From the NCBI RefSeq assembly GCF_010725055.1, contig NZ_BJKB01000006.1:124001-188000 (forward strand): DNA of 64,000 nt, read 5' to 3'. A program made the translations under genes and the position numbers. Shown piece after piece: positions 9,451 through 18,857 of the stretch (position 1 is its first letter; each line of letters opens with the position of its first letter). Below the pieces are notes generated by a model. That model had not been told where the DNA came from, ran no database searches, and saw nothing but the letters and a program-made list of their open reading frames with translations. The stretch comes from Gelidibacter japonicus. GTDB lineage: Bacteria; Bacteroidota; Bacteroidia; Flavobacteriales; Flavobacteriaceae.

Positions 9451-10673
9451 TGGCCACAGAAATATTCCTATTAAACATTTCAGGACAGGACAAGCCTGGA
9501 CTGACTTCAGGTTTAACCAACGTTTTAGCCCAGTATGGGGCTAAAGTTTTAGATATTGGACAAGCTAATATTCACGATACCTTGTCACTGGGTTTTTTGT
9601 TTGAGATTGAATCCGGAGACAAATCTGCTGCAGTTTTAAAAGATTTATTATTTAAAGCATATGAGCTTGGTGTCAAGGCTAAATTCTCACCCATTACCTC
9701 TGAAAATTATGAAAAGTGGGTTGACAATCAAGGTAAAGACCGTTATATAATTACCATTTTGGGTGAAAAACTAACTGCAGAACAGATTTCAACTGTTACG
9801 AGGGTTGTTTCAGAAAAAAACTTAAATATTGATGCTATAAAAAGACTGACAGGCCGCCTATCACTCACCAAAAAAGAGAATTATCCGCGAGCATCGATAG
9901 AATTATCCATAAGAGGTAAAATTGATAATAAAGCCGAATTGACAGCGAAATTCATGAAAATTTCCCACGATCTAAGTGTCGATATCTCTTTTCAGGAAGA
10001 TAATATTTATCGCCGCAACCGGCGTTTGGTATGTTTTGATATGGATTCTACTTTAATTCAGGCTGAAGTAATTGATAAATTAGCCGAATTGGCAGGTGTT
10101 GGAGACGAGGTAAAAGCCATAACAGAATCTGCCATGAATGGCGAAATTGATTTTAGCGAAAGTTTTATACGCCGTATGAAGCTTTTAAAAGGGTTAAGTG
10201 AAGATGTGTTGCACGATGTCGCTATCAATTTGCCAATTACACAAGGTGCGAGAAGGCTTATTGATACGCTTAAAAAATATGGATTTAAAACGGCTATCTT
10301 ATCTGGCGGATTTACCTATTTTGGAAATTACTTGCAAAAGGAATTGGGGATAGATTATGTATATGCAAACCAGTTGGAAATAAAAGATGGCAAGCTAACG
10401 GGAAATTATATTGGAGAGATTGTTGACGGTGATAAAAAAGCAGAATATCTTAAGGAAATTGCCAAAAAAGAAGGGATCCATATCAATCAGACCATAGCTG
10501 TTGGTGATGGCGCAAATGACCTGCCAATGCTTAATCTCGCTGGACTCGGAATTGCATTTCACGCAAAACCAAAAGTAAAAAACAGTACACAAAGCGCCAT
10601 ATCCAGTATTGGCTTGGATGGGGTTTTATATTTATTGGGATATCACGATAGACATATAGATTTACTTGAATAA
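9450..10673 (+). CDS. serB: Phosphoserine phosphatase with N-terminal ACT domains
   Basis: This 407-residue protein hydrolyses O-phospho-L-serine in the last step of serine synthesis. Residues 1 to about 180 form two ACT-like regulatory domains (ISGQDKPGLTSGLTNVLAQYGAKVLDIGQ begins the first). The HAD catalytic domain follows, with Asp197 and Asp199 in VCFDMDSTLIQAE, the SGGF motif II and the GDGANDLPML magnesium site around Asp353. The long N-terminus is like that of SerB proteins with serine feedback regulation, in contrast to the short E. coli-like form. It overlaps the upstream Fe-S gene by one base. Confidence 0.96.
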   Translation: MATEIFLLNISGQDKPGLTSGLTNVLAQYGAKVLDIGQANIHDTLSLGFLFEIESGDKSAAVLKDLLFKAYELGVKAKFSPITSENYEKWVDNQGKDRYIITILGEKLTAEQISTVTRVVSEKNLNIDAIKRLTGRLSLTKKENYPRASIELSIRGKIDNKAELTAKFMKISHDLSVDISFQEDNIYRRNRRLVCFDMDSTLIQAEVIDKLAELAGVGDEVKAITESAMNGEIDFSESFIRRMKLLKGLSEDVLHDVAINLPITQGARRLIDTLKKYGFKTAILSGGFTYFGNYLQKELGIDYVYANQLEIKDGKLTGNYIGEIVDGDKKAEYLKEIAKKEGIHINQTIAVGDGANDLPMLNLAGLGIAFHAKPKVKNSTQSAISSIGLDGVLYLLGYHDRHIDLLE

Positions 10674-10821
10674 ACCATGGTCGATTTAACAAATTTGTTC
10701 GAAGTAACAAGCCCGTGAATCTACCAAGCCAACTGCTCATCTATGGATTTTTTACTGATGTAAGTCTTGAGAGATAAGATAGTAAATAAGTCGTTTAGTA
10801 AAACCAAGATTTAAACTGCCC

Positions 10822-11337
10822 ATGTTCACCAATCAGCAAATCAATCTGGATATTTTGCCTTCTATTGATGATGTGGCTTTAAAACCTATTTCAAAACAAT
10901 ATCTCATGATTATTGTAATAAACAGATGGGTTTTTTATGCACTTATCGTATCAGCATTGATGGTTGCTAAACTCAAAATCGTGCACGAGGGTTTTCAATT
11001 GGCGTTCTGGTATTTATTTTCAGCTTGTGCTTTATTCTGCATTCTAAATTTTGTTGTTGCGTTACTGGCCTTCAATAAGCGAAAATATGCCATAAGGGAG
11101 CAAGATGTTATTTTTTCCAAAGGATTGCTGGTAAATTCAATTTCTGTAATTCCTATTTCACGTATTCAACATATAGAAATTTCCCGCTCCTGGTTGGCCA
11201 GAAGATTTAACTTGGCAACCTTAAAGATTTTTACTGCGGGAGAATCGGGGATTGACTTGAGAATAGCTGGTCTGAATTACAGCGAGGCAAAGCAAATCAA
11301 TGATTTTTTAAGTAACAGAGTAAATGGAATCGATTGA
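10822..11337 (+). CDS. bPH2-domain membrane protein, YdbS-like
   Basis: This 171-residue protein has two adjacent transmembrane segments (about residues 30-50 and 55-80) followed by a bacterial PH (bPH2) domain with the usual core YAIREQDVIFSKGLLVNSISVIPISRIQHIEISRS. The family has unknown molecular function. It commonly occurs as a small/large pair, and the large partner starts within the last 14 bases of this gene, a strong sign that the two products form one complex. Confidence 0.85.
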   Translation: MFTNQQINLDILPSIDDVALKPISKQYLMIIVINRWVFYALIVSALMVAKLKIVHEGFQLAFWYLFSACALFCILNFVVALLAFNKRKYAIREQDVIFSKGLLVNSISVIPISRIQHIEISRSWLARRFNLATLKIFTAGESGIDLRIAGLNYSEAKQINDFLSNRVNGID

Positions 11338-12814
11338 TTTTTCTCAACCTGCACGGCAATCCTCCAAAGGCATTCTTGTTATCTTTGCGCTAAATACCTT
11401 TAAATTTATCAGACGTTATTTTGTTCTGTTTTTGGCTTTGGGCCTGTCCTTATCCAAAAGTGAATCAGCATCTTTTTTATCCACTACAAGTTTAATATTG
11501 ATTGCCTTAGGTGTTTTTGTGTTGATTTTTGTATTGGCGATTCTCAAATACCTGAATTTTAAATTTCACTTGGACAACGACCAATTTTATTTGTCATCAG
11601 GTATTATCAATAAGGATATGACCATTATTCCCAAATCCAAGATTCAAAATATCCACATTAAACAGAACTTCATCCAGCAGATCATTAATGTTGTTTCCTT
11701 AACCATCGAAACCGCTGGGGATGATAAGGCCGAAATCGAAATCAACGCTCTAAGCCATTCTGTTGCCCTAAACCTTAAAAAACAATTGTTCATTAGTAGA
11801 CCTATTTCAGATAACGGGTTGGGTGATGAGCCCGTCCAAAGCGCTCTGTTTTTCAAGGCTTCAATGAAGCGTTTGCTCTTAGAAGGTATCTCAGAAAATC
11901 ATATCAAAAGCTTTTTGATCATCGTTTCCTTTGTTTTTGGATTGTATAATGAGTTTGAAAACTACCTTCAAGACCTCGGCATCTCTGATCACTTTCAAAC
12001 GTCAGTCAATATTGAAACTGGTAGTATCCTAAATCTCTTGTTGGCCAACGTGTTTATTGTTGTTTTCGCAATTTTGGGTTCTATGCTATTTTCCGTTATC
12101 AACACCTTTATCTCAAACTTCAATTTGGAGGTTATTGAAAACGACAACACTATTGAAATTAACAAAGGCCTATTTAACAAGCTTTCACTGATCCTTGTAC
12201 CTGTCAAAATTCAAAATATCATCATTAAAACCAATCGGTTAAAGCAGTATTTTGGCTTACACACCCTGTCGATCAAACAGGCCATGGTAAATAAAAAACA
12301 ACAAAAGAACTTTAAGATTGTAGCCTTGGAGAAACATCAAGTCATGCATTTGGTTCAGAAGGTTTTTACCCGATATGCTGATGTTGATTCATATGAAAAA
12401 CCAGAATTTTATTATATACGGTTACTCACGTTTCGTTCAATACTTGTGGGTGCATTTGTGAATGTTCTGGCATTTTTTATTTTCGGAAATTATTTTTGGC
12501 TGATCTATATCATCATCATACCTTGGATCGTTCTTTTTGTCCACTTTACTTATAAAAAAGCAAGCTATCAGATAACAGATGAATATCTTACCGTAAATAC
12601 TGGATTTATAGATCGTGTACGAAACATCAGCGAATTGAAAAAAATTCAGTCAGTACAGATAAAACAGAGTATTTTTCAAAAGCGCAATGAGATCGCATCA
12701 ATACACATCGCTACCGCATCTGATAAAGTCAAAATTCTTTGTGTCACAGACCAAAACGCTAAGGCAATATTAGATTACCTGCTATTTAAGGTAGAATCCC
12801 AAGATAGAGATTGA
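11324..12814 (+). CDS. bPH2-domain membrane protein, YdbT-like, three PH repeats
   Basis: This 496-residue protein carries three copies of a two-helix plus bPH2 unit. The repeat core is seen as FYLSSGIINKDMTIIPKSKIQNIHIKQNF, then IEINKGLFNKLSLILVPVKIQNIIIKTNR and finally LTVNTGFIDRVRNISELKKIQSVQIKQS. It is the large partner of the gene upstream (14-base overlap). The function of the pair is not established. A promoter-like -7 box (TACTTTTG, 12826-12833) just after the stop suggests that the following gene has its own transcript. Confidence 0.85.
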   Translation: MESIDFSQPARQSSKGILVIFALNTFKFIRRYFVLFLALGLSLSKSESASFLSTTSLILIALGVFVLIFVLAILKYLNFKFHLDNDQFYLSSGIINKDMTIIPKSKIQNIHIKQNFIQQIINVVSLTIETAGDDKAEIEINALSHSVALNLKKQLFISRPISDNGLGDEPVQSALFFKASMKRLLLEGISENHIKSFLIIVSFVFGLYNEFENYLQDLGISDHFQTSVNIETGSILNLLLANVFIVVFAILGSMLFSVINTFISNFNLEVIENDNTIEINKGLFNKLSLILVPVKIQNIIIKTNRLKQYFGLHTLSIKQAMVNKKQQKNFKIVALEKHQVMHLVQKVFTRYADVDSYEKPEFYYIRLLTFRSILVGAFVNVLAFFIFGNYFWLIYIIIIPWIVLFVHFTYKKASYQITDEYLTVNTGFIDRVRNISELKKIQSVQIKQSIFQKRNEIASIHIATASDKVKILCVTDQNAKAILDYLLFKVESQDRD

Positions 12815-12855
12815 ATGTAATTGTGTACTTTTGTAGTTAGAAAAAAAATAAAAAT

Positions 12856-13341
12856 ATGCTAGTCGATTTTAATACTTTACCGGAAGAATCAAGAGTGTGG
12901 ATCTATCAGGCCAATCGTTCGTTTACGGACGATGAAATTTCAGAAATAAAGTCCAAATTGGACATATTTATAACCAACTGGACCGCGCATGGTGCCGATT
13001 TGCAAGCTGGTTATCTCATTAAATATAAACGTTTTATAGTTATTGCAATCAATCAAGGTTTAAATGCTGCAACCGGTTGTAGTATTGATGCTTCTGTCCA
13101 CTTTATTCAACAATTGGAAAAGGATTATGATGTGGATCTTATGGACAAGATGAACGTATCCTATAAACAAGGTGATTTCATTGCCTACAAGAACTTATTG
13201 GATTTCAAAAAAATGGCAAAAGAGAAGGCAGTCTCAAAAAACACCATTGTCTTCAATAATTTGGTGAATAATATTGCCGAATTCAACGAAAATTGGGAGG
13301 TCCCTGCAAGTGAAAGCTGGCACAGTCGATTTATTAAGTAA
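12856..13341 (+). CDS. Conserved flavobacterial protein of unknown function
   Basis: I recognise this 161-residue protein as a conserved flavobacterial family that databases, from memory, often label 'ABC transporter ATPase'. The sequence has no Walker A, Walker B or ABC signature, so that label is not supported. It is soluble, with no signal peptide or membrane segment. A conserved-looking block WTAHGADLQAGYLIKYKRFIVIAINQGLNAATGCSIDASV occupies about residues 45-85, and the C-terminus ends in PASESWHSRFIK. The position after serB and the bPH2 pair gives no functional clue. A possible -7 promoter box lies at 12826-12833. Confidence 0.8.
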   Translation: MLVDFNTLPEESRVWIYQANRSFTDDEISEIKSKLDIFITNWTAHGADLQAGYLIKYKRFIVIAINQGLNAATGCSIDASVHFIQQLEKDYDVDLMDKMNVSYKQGDFIAYKNLLDFKKMAKEKAVSKNTIVFNNLVNNIAEFNENWEVPASESWHSRFIK

Positions 13342-13480
13342 AACTTAACTGCCCGAATAAATTTTATTAACTAGCTTCATTATAAAACTATCTTAAAGTA
13401 CTATCAGCTTCAATGTAAAAGTGGTATTTTACCGCTCTAATTGATATTGGTAATAAGACTTTAAAAAGACCTGAATTTAT

Positions 13481-16399
13481 ATGCGCTTAGCAATTTCCCT
13501 CATTATATTCTTTTTTATTTCATTCAACAGTGTAGCTCAAAAATCAGTAAATCCTTTATTGGCAAAAGACCCGATAGCTCAGCAAAGATGGGTAGATAGT
13601 GTATATAATAGCTTGGATACTCGGCAACGGGTAGGACAATTATTTATGGCTAGAGCGTTGTCAAACGGCAACAAGAGCAATGAAGCTGAAGTTGCCAGAC
13701 TGATTAACAACCAACAAATTGGTGGGATCATTTATTCTACAGGTGGTCCAGTTAAACAAGCCAAATTAAATAATATATATCAAGCTATTTCTAATGTTCC
13801 CTTGCTCATTGGAATGGATGCAGAATGGGGATTGAGCATGCGATTGGATTCGACCTATGCTTTTCCTTATAATATGACCCTTGGTGCCATCACTGACAAT
13901 AAGATCGTGGAGCAGGTGGGCAGACAAATTGGCGAACACAGCAAACGAATAGGCGTTCATTTCAATTTTGCTCCTGCGGTCGATATCAATACCAATCCGA
14001 AAAACCCGATTATTGGAAACCGCTCCTTTGGCGAAGATAGAGATAATGTGACGGCCAAAGGTCTGGCATTTATGAAAGGGATGCAAGATGCCGGAGTCTT
14101 GGCAAATGCAAAACATTTCCCTGGACATGGCGATACTGACACCGACAGCCATAAAACCTTGCCAACCATAAATTTCAACGAAAGACGTATTGACTCGATA
14201 GAGTTGTACCCTTATAAAAAATTAATTCAGGAAGGTTTATCCAGCGTTATGGTGGCGCATTTAAACGTGCCAAGCCTTGAACCAAAAGAAGGTACTCCGT
14301 CGTCTCTTTCAAAACACATCATCACAGACATTTTAAAGGAGCGCCTACAATTTGAAGGCCTGATTTTCACAGATGCCTTAGAGATGAAGGGGGTTTCCAA
14401 CTTTAGTAAACCAGGAGATATTGACCTTGCTGCATTTTTGGCCGGAAATGATGTTCTTTTAATTTCTGAAAATGTTCCCGTAGCCATTGATAAAATTGTT
14501 GCCGCCTATGAAGCCAATGAGTTTACTGAAGAGCGCTTGGCGCATTCTGTTAAAAAGATTTTAATGGCAAAATATAAAGTTGGCCTTCATAATTTCAGTC
14601 CCATAGCTACCACAGGTCTTGTGGAGGATCTCAACCGACTAAAAGATGATCTTCTCTACGAAAGAGTCATGGAAAATGCCATAACTGTAGTTCGAAATCA
14701 AAGAGGGATTCTACCATTAAGACATCTGGAAACAAAAAAAATAGCCTACGTCGAGATGGGTGATGCAATTGATAATTCGGCCTATTTGGAAGAATTGAGA
14801 AAATACACCAAAGTTCATCATATAAAAGCAACAAAATTGGACGAGTTGATGACCAAACTCCAAAACTACAATACGGTTATCGTCGGATTTCACAAATCGA
14901 ATGTCAACCCTTGGAAACCATATCAATTTTCAGATAAAGAGATGGTTTGGCTCTATGAAATGGCCCGGACCAATACCGTCATTTTGGATGTGTTTGCAAG
15001 ACCTTATGCGCTTATCGATTTGCATTCCATAGAAAATTTTGAGGGCATTGTAGTCAGCTATCAAAATAGTGAGATTTCCATGCGAAAATCAGTACAGCTT
15101 ATTTTTGGCGCTATCCCAGCAAAGGGAACTCTACCTGTTTCTACAGGAGAGCATTTTATGGTTGGTGATGGAATTAAATTTCCCAGCATACAGTCTTTGA
15201 GCTATGGGCTTCCAGAATCTGTGGGAATGAGTTCTGAAAAATTAAATAAGATAGACTCAATGGCTAAGGTCACCATTGCTCATAAGGCAGCTCCGGGGAT
15301 GCAAATTTTAGTGGCCCGTAAAGGAAAGGTCATTTATAACAAAGCCTTTGGCAAGCACACTTATGAGGGCAAGGAAAAGGTAGATTTGGATGATATGTAC
15401 GATGTGGCCTCCCTTACCAAAATATTGGCAACATTGCCGCTCTTAATGGAGTTAGAAGAAAAGGGCATCGTTTCCACTGAGACCAAATTGTCACAAATTT
15501 TACCAGAATATAGAGATTCCAACAAGAAAAATGTGACCTTGAAGCAGATGTTGTCACATTATGCTCGATTAAAGCCATGGATTCCCTTCTACAGTGCTAC
15601 TTTGGATGCTTCCAAAAAACCAGATCCCAAATATTATAGGAGGGTATCGAGCCCAATGTTCAATGTTAAGGTGGCTGATGAAATGTATTTGAGACATGAT
15701 TACCCCGATACCATTCAAAAATTAATCAGAGACAGTGATTTGCTGTCAAGATTGCAATATCGATACAGCGATTTTCCGTATTTTATACTGAAAGAATATA
15801 TTGAAAAACACTATGACAAAGGGTTGGATGAATTGGTTCAAGAGCATTTTTACCAATCTTTGGGCGCCAACCACACGACCTACAATCCAGCTGCCATTTT
15901 TAGTAACTCACAACTGGTGCCAACAGAGATAGACGATTATTTTAGGCATCAGACTGTTCATGGCTATGTTCATGATATGGGTGCGGCAATGCAAAATGGT
16001 GTTGGTGGGCACGCTGGGATTTTTAGCAATAGTAACGATGTTGCAAAAATTATGCAGATGTATCTTCAGAAAGGCTATTATGGTGGGAAGCGTTATCTAA
16101 AACCCGAAACTATTGATAAATTTAATTACTGTTACTATTGTGGTAGTGGGGTAAGAAGAGGAATTGGGTTTGACAAGCCTCAGTTAGGCACTAAGGGACC
16201 AACATGTGGTTGTGTGTCATTGTCTAGTTTTGGACATTCTGGTTTTACGGGAACCTACGCTTGGGCCGACCCAGAACAGGAAATTGTATATGTGTTTTTG
16301 TCAAATCGGACCTATCCTAATGCCAGCAACAATATCTTGCTAAAGGAGGGTATCAGAACAGAAATTCAACGCTTGATTTATGAAGCGATCATTGAGTAG
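13481..16399 (+). CDS. GH3 beta-N-acetylhexosaminidase fused to a beta-lactamase-type serine hydrolase
   Basis: This 972-residue exported protein has a signal peptide (about 1-20). A glycoside hydrolase family 3 domain (about 35-390) shows the NagZ-type motif KHFPGHGDTDTDSH from Lys211 and the nucleophile Asp298 in FTDALEMKGV. A linker or GH3 C-terminal domain follows. Residues about 590-965 form a class C beta-lactamase-like domain with the Ser644-x-x-Lys647 motif (VASLTK) and a YSD element (LQYRYSDFPYF). A cysteine cluster (CYYCGSG ... GPTCGCVS) sits in the last 100 residues. The fusion suggests sequential trimming of muropeptides in the periplasm, cutting both glycan and peptide, which is an inference. 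Confidence 0.9.
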   Translation: MRLAISLIIFFFISFNSVAQKSVNPLLAKDPIAQQRWVDSVYNSLDTRQRVGQLFMARALSNGNKSNEAEVARLINNQQIGGIIYSTGGPVKQAKLNNIYQAISNVPLLIGMDAEWGLSMRLDSTYAFPYNMTLGAITDNKIVEQVGRQIGEHSKRIGVHFNFAPAVDINTNPKNPIIGNRSFGEDRDNVTAKGLAFMKGMQDAGVLANAKHFPGHGDTDTDSHKTLPTINFNERRIDSIELYPYKKLIQEGLSSVMVAHLNVPSLEPKEGTPSSLSKHIITDILKERLQFEGLIFTDALEMKGVSNFSKPGDIDLAAFLAGNDVLLISENVPVAIDKIVAAYEANEFTEERLAHSVKKILMAKYKVGLHNFSPIATTGLVEDLNRLKDDLLYERVMENAITVVRNQRGILPLRHLETKKIAYVEMGDAIDNSAYLEELRKYTKVHHIKATKLDELMTKLQNYNTVIVGFHKSNVNPWKPYQFSDKEMVWLYEMARTNTVILDVFARPYALIDLHSIENFEGIVVSYQNSEISMRKSVQLIFGAIPAKGTLPVSTGEHFMVGDGIKFPSIQSLSYGLPESVGMSSEKLNKIDSMAKVTIAHKAAPGMQILVARKGKVIYNKAFGKHTYEGKEKVDLDDMYDVASLTKILATLPLLMELEEKGIVSTETKLSQILPEYRDSNKKNVTLKQMLSHYARLKPWIPFYSATLDASKKPDPKYYRRVSSPMFNVKVADEMYLRHDYPDTIQKLIRDSDLLSRLQYRYSDFPYFILKEYIEKHYDKGLDELVQEHFYQSLGANHTTYNPAAIFSNSQLVPTEIDDYFRHQTVHGYVHDMGAAMQNGVGGHAGIFSNSNDVAKIMQMYLQKGYYGGKRYLKPETIDKFNYCYYCGSGVRRGIGFDKPQLGTKGPTCGCVSLSSFGHSGFTGTYAWADPEQEIVYVFLSNRTYPNASNNILLKEGIRTEIQRLIYEAIIE

Positions 16400-16429
16400 A
16401 AAAAGTTATAAGTTTTGAGAGCCTTAAGC

Positions 16430-16541
16430 ACTTTAAGTTGGGCTCAAGAATTTTGAACAATCAGTTGAACAATTATTTGATGAATAACCAACTTTAGTCA
16501 CTTACATAACTTTAGATACTTTAAGTACTTGAAAACTTTAG
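16430..16541. repeat. Irregular ACTTTAAG/ACTTTAG extragenic repeats
   Basis: The 165-base gap between the GH3 fusion and bshA contains five copies of ACTTTAAG or ACTTTAG (16430, 16491, 16509, 16518 and 16535) separated by unrelated AT-rich DNA. No gene or convincing promoter was found in this gap. The copies look like a degenerate extragenic repeat. Confidence 0.5.
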
Positions 16542-16564
16542 TTTGAACTAAAAAGAACAAAAAA

Positions 16565-17704
16565 ATGAAAATAGGAATCGTATGTTATCCAACCTTTGGG
16601 GGTAGCGGGGTTGTAGCAACAGAATTAGGTTTGGCATTGTCCAAACGAGGGCATGAAATTCATTTCATCACTTACAGTCAGCCAGTAAGATTGGATTTGT
16701 TGGGGAGTAATGTACATTATCATGAGGTTAACGTACCAGAATATCCATTGTTTTTATACCAACCATATGAGCTTGCATTATCAAGTAAATTGGTAGACAT
16801 GGTAAAATTGTACGGAATAGAACTTCTCCATGTACATTATGCTATTCCGCATGCTTATGCTGCTTATATGGCAAAAAAAATGTTGCAGGAAGAAGGTATT
16901 TACATCCCGATAGTAACTACCCTTCACGGCACGGATATTACACTGGTGGGAAGCCATCCTTTCTACAAACCGGCCGTTACATTTAGCATTAATAATTCAG
17001 ATGCCGTAACTTCAGTATCCCAAAGTTTAAAAGACGACACGATGCGCTTATTCGATATTAAAAAGGAGATAGACGTTATTCCTAATTTTATTGACTTTAG
17101 CCGTCATAAAATACAATTTACGGATTGTCAAAGAGAAGTGATGGCCAATGAAGACGAAATGATCATCACTCATATTAGTAACTTTCGTAAGGTGAAAAAC
17201 ATTCCAGATGTAATTAAGATATTTTATAATATACAAAAGGAAATACCGGCAAAATTAATGATGGTAGGTGAGGGGCCAGAAAAAGCAGAAGCCGAAAAGT
17301 TGTGCAAAAAACTTGACATTTTGGATAAGGTAGTCTTTTTTGGCAACAGTCATGAAATTGATAGAATACTTTGCTTTAGCGACTTGTTTTTATTGCCATC
17401 GCAAACAGAAAGTTTTGGTTTGGCAGCCTTAGAAGCAATGGCGTCGGGCGTTCCTGTTATCTCAAGTAATACGGGTGGGATTCCCGAAGTAAACATACAA
17501 GGTGTTTCGGGCTTTCTCAGCGATGTCAATGATGTGGAAGATATGTCTAAAAATGCGCTTTATATTTTGAGTGATAAAAAAAGGCTCGAAACTTTCAAGC
17601 TCAATGCCACAAGAGAATCTGCTAAATTCGCGATTGAAAATGTGGTGCCACAATATGAAGCTATTTATGTTAAAACTCTAAAAGATTGTGAGCTTGTAAA
17701 ATAA
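16565..17704 (+). CDS. bshA: N-acetyl-alpha-D-glucosaminyl L-malate synthase BshA
   Basis: This 379-residue cytosolic GT4 glycosyltransferase joins UDP-GlcNAc to L-malate, the first step of bacillithiol synthesis. The N-terminus MKIGIVCYPTFGGSGVVATELG, the VHYAIPHAYAAYMAK segment and TTLHGTDITLVGSHPFYKPAV are typical of BshA. The GT4 nucleotide-binding motif ESFGLAALEAMASGVPVISSNTGGIPE is in the C-terminal half. Its presence indicates that the organism uses bacillithiol as its low-molecular-weight thiol, which matters for reading the glutathione-synthetase-like gene at 29059. No other bsh genes are in the window. Confidence 0.94.
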   Translation: MKIGIVCYPTFGGSGVVATELGLALSKRGHEIHFITYSQPVRLDLLGSNVHYHEVNVPEYPLFLYQPYELALSSKLVDMVKLYGIELLHVHYAIPHAYAAYMAKKMLQEEGIYIPIVTTLHGTDITLVGSHPFYKPAVTFSINNSDAVTSVSQSLKDDTMRLFDIKKEIDVIPNFIDFSRHKIQFTDCQREVMANEDEMIITHISNFRKVKNIPDVIKIFYNIQKEIPAKLMMVGEGPEKAEAEKLCKKLDILDKVVFFGNSHEIDRILCFSDLFLLPSQTESFGLAALEAMASGVPVISSNTGGIPEVNIQGVSGFLSDVNDVEDMSKNALYILSDKKRLETFKLNATRESAKFAIENVVPQYEAIYVKTLKDCELVK

Positions 17705-17763
17705 GTTTTATATTTAAATACTCTACCTGCAATCTAATGTTGGGAGTCTAAACTTCATCCTAT

Positions 17764-18786
17764 ATGACCACAATAAAAGTCAACTCCCTGCCTGTCGATT
17801 TGGTCATAAAGGATTTGGCTGAAGCATTTCAATTACCTTTTCAACTTAATTGTAGGGAATATTTTGTTGAACTCTCAGAGAATATAGGAGAAGGATATAT
17901 CAAGGCGATGATGCTTGAATCTGGGCTCGGCATTATTGAATACCATTGTAAATTTAAAATGGATGTTGAAATTCAGTTTGTAAAAGATTTCACTCATCCG
18001 TTAAAGTTTTTATACTGTACCAAAGGCAGTTTCATTCACCGCTTTTCCAATGAAGAGACACTTCATGATCTTCATGAATTCCAACAAGCTATTGTGGCAA
18101 GTCAGCATTATAACGGTCACGTGATAAGTTTCAAAAAGGACCAGGAGATCAATCTTTATAGCTTGGAAATGGACCGAGAGCGCTTTATGCTTTATGACGA
18201 ATGCTCCTCAGAACTTATAAAATCTGATCTCAACGACATATTTGGTGATGTTTTGGCTAAAAACAGTTTTTACCATGAGGGGTATTACAGTTTGGCTCTT
18301 GCCGAAGTTTTTGAACAGATAAATAACTTCAATGACAATTATTTTTTAAGGACTATTTTCATGATTAGCTGCGGGTATCAATTGTTGGGAAACCAAATTG
18401 CACAATACCAAGACGATCTGAACAATGAGGAGAATAGGCATGTTTTAAGGCAGTATGAAGTATCCAGGGTAAGAGATGCAGTTCAGTATATTCATCAAAA
18501 TATAGAAAAAACAAATACAATAAATGATATTTGCCAAGAAGTGGGCCTAACGGAGACCAAACTTCAGGAGGGTTTCAAAATTCTTTATAACTCTACAGTC
18601 AATAATTATATCAATGATGCGCGATTGAATCTTGCCTCTCAATTATTAAGGAATACTAATTTTAACATCTCAGAAATCGTATATAAAATAGGCCTGACAA
18701 GTAGAAGTTATTTTTCTAAAATTTTTAAGGAAGAATATAAGATGACGCCAACTGAATACCGACAAATGCATATAAAAAACACATAA
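17764..18786 (+). CDS. AraC-family transcriptional regulator
   Basis: This 340-residue protein has an N-terminal ligand or dimerisation region (about 1-230) without a recognised domain. The C-terminal AraC/XylS double helix-turn-helix (about 238-338) reads VQYIHQNIEKTNTINDICQEVGLTETKLQEGFKILY and then LRNTNFNISEIVYKIGLTSRSYFSKIFKEEYKMTPTEYRQ. No membrane segment is visible, so it is a soluble regulator. Its target is unknown; candidates are the flanking bshA and the barrel-protein gene. A strong bidirectional terminator follows. Confidence 0.92.
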   Translation: MTTIKVNSLPVDLVIKDLAEAFQLPFQLNCREYFVELSENIGEGYIKAMMLESGLGIIEYHCKFKMDVEIQFVKDFTHPLKFLYCTKGSFIHRFSNEETLHDLHEFQQAIVASQHYNGHVISFKKDQEINLYSLEMDRERFMLYDECSSELIKSDLNDIFGDVLAKNSFYHEGYYSLALAEVFEQINNFNDNYFLRTIFMISCGYQLLGNQIAQYQDDLNNEENRHVLRQYEVSRVRDAVQYIHQNIEKTNTINDICQEVGLTETKLQEGFKILYNSTVNNYINDARLNLASQLLRNTNFNISEIVYKIGLTSRSYFSKIFKEEYKMTPTEYRQMHIKNT

Positions 18787-18820
18787 AAAAACCATCACTA
18801 TATAATTAATGATGGTTTTA
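18787..18820. terminator. Bidirectional terminator
   Basis: AAAACCATCA (about 18788-18797) pairs with TGATGGTTTT (18810-18819), with flanking A and T tracts, between the convergent AraC-type and barrel-protein genes. Confidence 0.8.
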
Positions 18821-18857
18821 TTTTTATGATTATTTCTCTATGTAGAGACATGTATTG

